Shown here one piece after another: positions 56,828 to 64,000 of a DNA stretch of 64,000 nt (position 1 is the first letter of the stretch; the number at the start of each line of letters is the position of its first letter). Origin of the DNA: Rhodocyclales bacterium (lineage in GTDB: Bacteria; Pseudomonadota; Gammaproteobacteria; Burkholderiales; Rhodocyclaceae); the NCBI GenBank assembly GCA_016235805.1, contig JACRIY010000046.1, forward strand, positions 1 to 64,000, given 5' to 3'. The translations under genes were made by a program, and so were the position numbers. The notes under the pieces were generated by a model that was given only the letters and a program-made list of their open reading frames with translations, made no database searches and had not been told where the DNA came from.

Positions 56828-58537
56828 ATGCAGCTAACTGGCGCGGAAATTGTAATCAGATGCTTGCAAGAGGAAAAAGTCGAGTACGTCTTCGGCTATC
56901 CCGGCGGCTCAGTTCTATTCATCTACGACGAATTGTTCAAGCAGGACAAGTTCAAGCATGTTCTGGTTCGGCATGAGCAGGCTGCCGTGCATGCGGCAGA
57001 CGCGTATTCGCGTTCGTCAAACAAGATCGGCGTCTGCTTGGTCACGTCCGGCCCTGGCGTGACCAATGCCGTCACCGGCATCGCAACGGCGCACATGGAC
57101 TCGGTGCCGATGGTGATTATCAGCGGTCAGGTTCCGACCGCCTACATCGGTCAGGATGCCTTCCAGGAGTGCGATACCGTCGGCATTACACGGCCCTGTG
57201 TAAAGCACAATTTCCTGGTCAAGGATGTAAGGGATCTCGCAATCACTTTGAAAAAGGCGTTTTATATCGCCAAGACAGGTCGTCCCGGCCCGGTGCTGGT
57301 GGACATCCCTAAGGATGTGACGAATCAGAAGTGCGAGTTTGAGTATCCGAAGACGATCGCCATGCGCTCCTACAACCCGGTGGTTAAGGGTCATGGTGGC
57401 CAGATCAAGAAGGCGGTCCAGATGCTGCTGGATGCCAAGCGTCCGATGATCTACGCGGGGGGTGGGGTCATCCTCTCAGACGCAGCAGACCGGTTGGTGA
57501 AACTTGCCCGAACCCTTGGATATCCGGTAACCAATACCCTGATGGGACTCGGCGGATACCCGGCCACTGACAAGCAGTCGCTCGGAATGCTCGGCATGCA
57601 CGGTACCTATGAAGCAAACATGGCCATGCAGAACTGCGATGTTTTGATCGCCGTCGGTGCTCGATTCGACGACCGGGTAATCGGCAATCCGGCCCATTTT
57701 GCGGAGGTTGCGCGAAAGATCATTCACATTGATATCGATCCATCCTCTATATCGAAGCGTGTCAAGGTCGATGTACCGATCGTTGGCAACCTTCCTGACG
57801 TGCTGGACGAGTTGCAAAAGTTGCTCGAAGCATCTTCTGGCGTTCCGGACGCGAAGGCCTTGTCAGCATGGTGGAAGCAGATCGATGAATGGCGCAGCAA
57901 GAAGTCGTTGAAATACAAACAGGGCAAGGAAATCATCATGCCCCAGTACGTCGTCGAGAAGCTTTATGAGGTCACCGGCGGCGAAGCTTTCGTTACGTCC
58001 GATGTCGGTCAGCATCAGATGTGGGCGGCGCAGTACTACAAGTTCGACAAGCCGCGGCGCTGGATCAATTCAGGCGGTCTGGGGACCATGGGCGTCGGAC
58101 TGCCGTATGCCATGGGCGTGCGTTTTGCGAATCCGAAAGCCACGGTAGCCTGCGTCACCGGCGAGGCTTCCATCCAGATGAACATTCAGGAGCTGTCGAC
58201 GGCGAAGCAATTCCGGTTGCCGATCAAGATCATCAACCTGAACAATCGCTATTTGGGCATGGTTCGCCAATGGCAGCAAATGTTCCACGGCAACCGTTAT
58301 GCAGAGTCCTACGTCGATGCCCTGCCCGATTTCGTCAAGCTGGCCGAATCCTACGGGCATGTCGGAATGAAGATCGAGCGTCCGGCGGACGTGGAGCCCG
58401 CGCTGCGCGAGGCGTTTACCAAACACAAGAATGATCTGGTTTTCATGGATTTCCTCACCGATCAGACGGCCAACGTGTATCCCATGGTTGCGGCTGGCAA
58501 GGGATTGTCCGAGATGATTCTGGCTGAGGAATTGTGA
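56828..58537 (+). CDS. ilvB: Acetolactate synthase large subunit
   Basis: 569 residues. ThDP enzyme: EYVFGYPGGSVLFIYDEL with the catalytic Glu in HEQAAVHAADAYSR, QVPTAYIGQDAFQE, and the ThDP motif near GEASIQMNIQELSTAKQF (GDG-NN variant) with NNRYLGMVRQWQQ. It joins two pyruvates, or pyruvate and 2-oxobutyrate, for branched-chain amino acids. First gene of ilvBHC. Confidence 0.97.
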   Translation: MQLTGAEIVIRCLQEEKVEYVFGYPGGSVLFIYDELFKQDKFKHVLVRHEQAAVHAADAYSRSSNKIGVCLVTSGPGVTNAVTGIATAHMDSVPMVIISGQVPTAYIGQDAFQECDTVGITRPCVKHNFLVKDVRDLAITLKKAFYIAKTGRPGPVLVDIPKDVTNQKCEFEYPKTIAMRSYNPVVKGHGGQIKKAVQMLLDAKRPMIYAGGGVILSDAADRLVKLARTLGYPVTNTLMGLGGYPATDKQSLGMLGMHGTYEANMAMQNCDVLIAVGARFDDRVIGNPAHFAEVARKIIHIDIDPSSISKRVKVDVPIVGNLPDVLDELQKLLEASSGVPDAKALSAWWKQIDEWRSKKSLKYKQGKEIIMPQYVVEKLYEVTGGEAFVTSDVGQHQMWAAQYYKFDKPRRWINSGGLGTMGVGLPYAMGVRFANPKATVACVTGEASIQMNIQELSTAKQFRLPIKIINLNNRYLGMVRQWQQMFHGNRYAESYVDALPDFVKLAESYGHVGMKIERPADVEPALREAFTKHKNDLVFMDFLTDQTANVYPMVAAGKGLSEMILAEEL

Positions 58538-58539
58538 GC

Positions 58540-59031
58540 ATGCGACACATCATTTCAATACTCATTGAAAACGAAGCCGGTGCCCTTTCGCGCGTGTCGG
58601 GTCTTTTCTCCGCCAGGGCCTTCAATATTGAATCGCTGACGGTTGCGCCGACGGAGGATGCATCCCTATCACGGATGACGATCGTCAGCACCGGTTCGGA
58701 CGATGTCATCGAGCAAATTACCAAGCAGCTCAACAAACTGATCGATGTCGTCAAGGTGGTGGATCTGTCTGAGGCGGCTCATATCGAGCGCGAACTCATG
58801 TTGGTAAAGGTTCGGGCGGCCGGCAAGGATCGCGAAGAAATGAAGCGCATCGCGGATATTTTTCGCGGCCGCATCATTGACGTGACGGATTCGACCTACG
58901 TCATTGAATTGACCGGCAATGGTTCCAAGCTGGACGCCTTTCTCGAGGCCATCGACAGATCGTTGATTCTCGAAACAGTACGCACCGGTGTTTCCGGGAT
59001 CGGGCGTGGTGATCGAATTCTCAAAGTCTGA
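58540..59031 (+). CDS. ilvH: Acetolactate synthase small subunit
   Basis: 163 residues from ATG 58540 (GAGGA upstream). ACT domain with ISILIENEAGALSRVSGLFSARAFNIESLTV (outline), which binds valine for feedback inhibition. The C-terminal domain contacts the large subunit. It starts two bases after the ilvB stop. Confidence 0.97.
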   Translation: MRHIISILIENEAGALSRVSGLFSARAFNIESLTVAPTEDASLSRMTIVSTGSDDVIEQITKQLNKLIDVVKVVDLSEAAHIERELMLVKVRAAGKDREEMKRIADIFRGRIIDVTDSTYVIELTGNGSKLDAFLEAIDRSLILETVRTGVSGIGRGDRILKV

Positions 59032-59038
59032 ACACTGA

Positions 59039-60070
<1,032 letters not shown>

Positions 60071-60086
60071 TACTTTCTTGCGTCAG

Positions 60087-60113
60087 AAAAGGCGCGGCTT
60101 TGTCGCGCCTTTT
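60087..60113 (+). terminator. Intrinsic terminator after ilvC
   Basis: AAAAGGCGCG and CGCGCCTTTT flank GCTTTGT; the T-rich CCTTTTC continues. Ends the ilvBHC transcript. Confidence 0.85.
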
Positions 60114-60229
60114 CCTTTTCTGCGGTCGAATGACGGCTCTGGATTTCGAGCCAATTGTCGGCCACGGATCGACGGTCTGTCGTGAAGGTCGCCTGAACCG
60201 CTAGAATAGGATCGTGTTCCTTCTGTCCC

Positions 60230-61003
60230 ATGATCATGCCGGATCTTCCACCCCGCAAGACGTTGATGAATCCTGAACTGCGTCGTCGCGGGATTTTTCT
60301 GTTGCCCAACCTGCTGACGACAGCCGGTCTTTTCGCCGGTTTCTACGCCATCGTCCAGGCAATGACCGGGCGCTTCGAAAATGCCGCCGTGGCAATTTTC
60401 ATAGCAATGGTGTTCGATGGCCTGGATGGTCGCGTTGCACGCATGACCCGGACTCAGAGTGCGTTTGGTGCCGAATACGATTCCCTCTCTGACATGGTCT
60501 CGTTCGGTGCAGCGCCCGCATTGATCGTATTCGAGTGGGCGATGAAGGGAATGGGGAAGTGGGGCTGGATCGCGGCCTTCGTGTATTGCGCGGGTGCGGC
60601 GTTGCGCTTGGCCCGCTTCAATACCAATATCGGAGTTGTGGACAAGCGCTATTTTCAGGGATTGCCGAGTCCCGCAGCGGCTGCGCTGGTTGCAGGTTTC
60701 GTCTGGATCATCAATGACCTGAATATTCCCGGCGAGGAGGTGCGGTGGTATGCGTTTGCCCTGACGCTGTTTTCCGGAATCACGATGGTCAGCACCTTGC
60801 CTTACTGGAGCGGCAAGGATATCAATCTGCGTCGTAGCGTTCCATTCATGGTCCTTCCGGTGATTGTGCTCGGGTATGTCCTGATCTCCTCTTATCCGCC
60901 GGGCGTGCTGTTTGCCTTGTTTCTGGCCTATTCGATTTCAGGCTATTTGATGGCTGCTTGGAACTGGCGCGACAAGAGAAAATCTGTTGCGCGCTCCGAG
61001 TAA
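60230..61003 (+). CDS. pssA: CDP-diacylglycerol-serine O-phosphatidyltransferase
   Basis: 257 residues from ATG 60230; ATG 60236 is close. CDP-alcohol phosphotransferase motif DGLDGRVARMTRTQSAFGAEYDSLSD with the four conserved Asp. About six to eight membrane helices. It makes phosphatidylserine, the precursor of phosphatidylethanolamine. It follows ilvC after a 159-bp gap with its terminator. Confidence 0.94.
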   Translation: MIMPDLPPRKTLMNPELRRRGIFLLPNLLTTAGLFAGFYAIVQAMTGRFENAAVAIFIAMVFDGLDGRVARMTRTQSAFGAEYDSLSDMVSFGAAPALIVFEWAMKGMGKWGWIAAFVYCAGAALRLARFNTNIGVVDKRYFQGLPSPAAAALVAGFVWIINDLNIPGEEVRWYAFALTLFSGITMVSTLPYWSGKDINLRRSVPFMVLPVIVLGYVLISSYPPGVLFALFLAYSISGYLMAAWNWRDKRKSVARSE

Positions 61004-61021
61004 TATCTTTATAGTGAAAGC

Positions 61022-61132
61022 ATGTTCGCTGAACTTTTCTTTGCTGTTCTGTTTCTCGGCCTCTCAGGCGTGCTGATCGCACGCCGGCCATTGCGGGCGA
61101 AGCTGCTCCCGCTGCTGCGCCGCGCGCGCTAA
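61022..61132 (+). CDS. 36-residue hydrophobic small ORF before leuA
   Basis: ATG to TAA, 36 codons. A hydrophobic helix (about 2-20, [17 protein letters not shown]) is followed by a strongly basic tail rich in Arg/Lys and Leu. Ten of 36 residues are Leu. A weak GAAAG precedes the ATG. It could be a small membrane protein or a leucine-rich leader of leuA; the leucines are not consecutive as in classical attenuators. Confidence 0.45.
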   Translation: MFAELFFAVLFLGLSGVLIARRPLRAKLLPLLRRAR

Positions 61133-61165
61133 AAAACCACCCACTCAATCCGGTTGTCGATAGTG

Positions 61166-61185
61166 CCTGCTCCACAAGGGGCGGG
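61166..61185 (+). promoter_or_regulatory. Hairpin in the leuA leader
   Basis: CCTGCTCC and GGGGCGGG pair (two G-U) around ACAA, 33 bp before the leuA ATG. No T-tract follows. Confidence 0.4.
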
Positions 61186-61218
61186 ATAAACCCATTCCTG
61201 TTTTGCCTGGAGAGAATC

Positions 61219-62740
61219 ATGGCCAAAGATCAATTGATCATTTTCGATACGACATTGCGCGACGGCGAGCAGAGTCCCGGCGCATCGATGACCAAGGAAG
61301 AAAAACTGCGGATCGCCCGCCAACTGGAGAGGATGCGGGTGGATGTGATCGAGGCAGGCTTCCCGGCGGCGTCCAATGGGGATTTTGAAGCAGTAAAGGC
61401 AGTGGCCGAAGCCATCAAGGAGTCGACAGTTGCTGGTCTCTGTCGCGCCTTCGACAAAGACATCGCGCGGGCACTGGAGGCGGTGAAGCCGGCCAGGTCG
61501 GGACGCATTCACACGTTCATTGCGACCAGTCCGATTCACATGGAGAAGAAGCTGCGCATGGCGCCGGACGATGTCCTCGTGGCGGCGCAGAAGGCCGTAA
61601 GGTTCGCACGTAACGGCATCGACGATGTCGAGTTTTCTTGCGAAGACGCCGGACGCTCCGATCTGGATTTTCTTTGCAGGATCATCGAGGCGGTAATCAA
61701 GGAGGGAGCCACCACCATCAATATTCCGGACACGGTGGGTTACAACGTCCCCGAGCAATATGCTGAGAGGATCAGGCAACTGCGCGAACGGATTCCCGGT
61801 TCGGACAAGGTGATCTGGTCAGTACATTGCCATAACGACCTGGGGCTTGCCGTCGCGAACAGCCTTGCTGCGGTCATGGCCGGAGCCCGTCAGGTCGAAT
61901 GCACCATCAATGGCCTTGGCGAACGTGCAGGCAACGCCGCCCTCGAGGAAATCGTCATGGCGGTCCATACGCGGCAGGACGTATTTCCCTGCGTGACGCG
62001 AATCGATACCACGCAGATTGTCGCCGCATCCAAGATGGTGTCCAGCATCACCGGATTCCCCGTGCAGCCGAACAAGGCGATTGTCGGCGCGAACGCGTTT
62101 GCGCACGAGTCGGGAATTCACCAGGACGGGGTACTCAAGCATCGCGAGACCTACGAAATCATGCGTGCCGAGGATGTCGGCTGGAATGCCAACAAGCTGG
62201 TGCTCGGCAAGCATTCGGGGCGCACGGCCTTCAAGGCCCGCTTGAAGGAACTCGGCATCGAGGTCGAAAGCGAGCAGGTTCTAAACGTTGCGTTCGCGCA
62301 CTTCAAGGAACTCGCCGACAAGAAGCATGAAATCTTCGATGAAGACCTGCACGCATTGATGAGCGACGAAATGGTCGTCACCGATGACGAGCATTACAAG
62401 CTCGTTTCGTCGATGTTCCACTCCGAAACGGGGGAGGCGCCCCTGGCCAGACTGACACTGTCCGCCGGCGGCGCCGAGCAGCAGGCTGAATCAAGCGGCA
62501 GCGGGCCGGTAGATGCGACCTTCAAGGCCATCGAAACCGTAGCGGCCAGCGGCTCCGAACTTCTGCTCTACTCGGTGAATGCGATTACCACGGGGACGGA
62601 TGCGCAGGGCGAGGTTACCGTTCGCTTGGCCAGGGATGGACGGATCGTTAATGGCCAGGGCGCCGATACCGACATCGTGGTTGCTTCCGCCAAGGCCTAT
62701 ATCAACGCACTCAACAAGCTGCGCTACGGGCAGGAAAAGC

Positions 62741-62757
<17 letters not shown>
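61219..62757 (+). CDS. leuA: 2-isopropylmalate synthase
   Basis: 512 residues. N-terminal TIM barrel with [32 protein letters not shown], and [16 protein letters not shown]. The C-terminal regulatory domain (about 395-512) binds leucine. It condenses 2-oxoisovalerate and acetyl-CoA for leucine synthesis. GGAGAG precedes the ATG. Its end overlaps the convergent DUF2069 gene by 17 bp. Confidence 0.97.
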
Positions 62758-63732
<975 letters not shown>

Positions 63733-63736
63733 TTAT

Positions 63737-64000
63737 ATGTGGCTACTGGCACCCTTTCGGCTGATCTTCCGCACGGCCCAACGGTTTCATCGCGAACATT
63801 GCGTGCAGACGGCGGCGGCACTTTCGTTCGCCACCCTGATTGGCCTGGTACCGATGATTGCCGGCGCGTTCGCGCTTGTCTCCTATCTTCCGGTCGGAGT
63901 CGGGCTTGGTTCGGCCCTGGAAAAGTTCCTGCTATCCAACCTGTTGCCGGAAAAAGCCGGCGTCATCATCGCGAAATACATTGGTCAGTTCGCGTCACGT
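63737..64000 (+). CDS. YihY/virulence factor BrkB family protein (3' end missing)
   Basis: The first 88 codons from ATG 63737. HREHCVQTAAALSFATLIGLVPMIAGAFAL is the typical early membrane block (outline of 18-47) of the YihY family (once called RNase BN). A multi-helix inner-membrane protein of unknown role. Divergent from wrbA. Confidence 0.88.
   Translation, partial: MWLLAPFRLIFRTAQRFHREHCVQTAAALSFATLIGLVPMIAGAFALVSYLPVGVGLGSALEKFLLSNLLPEKAGVIIAKYIGQFASR

Overview
The window is GC-rich and densely coded on both strands. It most resembles the chromosome of a betaproteobacterial sulfur oxidiser of the Rhodocyclales/Sterolibacteriaceae type (for example Sulfuritalea-like). That placement is inference from gene content: a soxYZAXB operon, tusA and dsrE2, a CYTH-CHAD/SixA pair, the beta-type sigma/DUF3619/DUF3106/RDD operon, panBCD, yajC-secDF and lptFG-pepA-holC. 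No phage, transposase, integrase or CRISPR array was seen.

Layout. 1-5 kb: a sulfur-flavoured cluster (tusA end, dsrE2, a FadL-type outer-membrane channel, a secreted DUF302-like protein, a sulfide:quinone-oxidoreductase-like flavoprotein). 5-12.6 kb: valS, pcnB, folK, a DUF486 membrane protein and panB-panC-panD. 12.8-18.1 kb: a lone receiver protein, a CBS/DUF294 nucleotidyltransferase and a large hybrid histidine kinase. 18-25 kb (minus strand): rhlE, a three-gene Mla-type lipid ABC system, a fumarylacetoacetase-family enzyme and an FGGY kinase. 25-33 kb (minus): an AsmA-like protein, an alpha/beta hydrolase, MarR, SixA, CYTH-CHAD, and a MacAB-type exporter. 33-37.5 kb (minus): soxYZAXB without soxCD. 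37.7-40.8 kb: kup, tRNA-Leu(CAA) and a Crp-type regulator. 40.9-47 kb: queA-tgt-yajC-secD-secF-cytochrome b. 47-54.8 kb: cytochrome c', a DUF2322-like gene, purB, a GST, pepA-holC and its small partner, and divergent lptFG. 54.8-56.7 kb: the sigma-factor operon. 56.8-62.8 kb: ilvB-ilvH-ilvC, pssA, a 36-codon membrane ORF and leuA. 62.7-64 kb: DUF2069, wrbA and the start of a YihY-family gene.

The most unusual signal is a dispersed 24-bp motif, left half GCCGTGTCGCCR and right half GCGCCGACTTTT. There are 13 clear copies (one split by about 24 bp) and one degenerate copy, found both between genes and inside genes. Inside genes it is always read in the same way: one frame gives APAPT (FolK, histidine kinase, RhlE, MacA), and the opposite strand gives VGAG-x-TA (ValS, SixA, QueA, cytochrome b). 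It seems to sit where the host protein is variable, without lengthening it. Copies are mostly on the plus strand before about 30 kb and all on the minus strand after about 32 kb. This resembles DNA-uptake sequences or chromosome-architecture motifs more than a transposon, but no function can be shown here. A second, 65-bp intergenic repeat occurs twice at 58/65 identity, and a multi-hairpin segment flanked by a 12-bp direct repeat sits at the start of panB.
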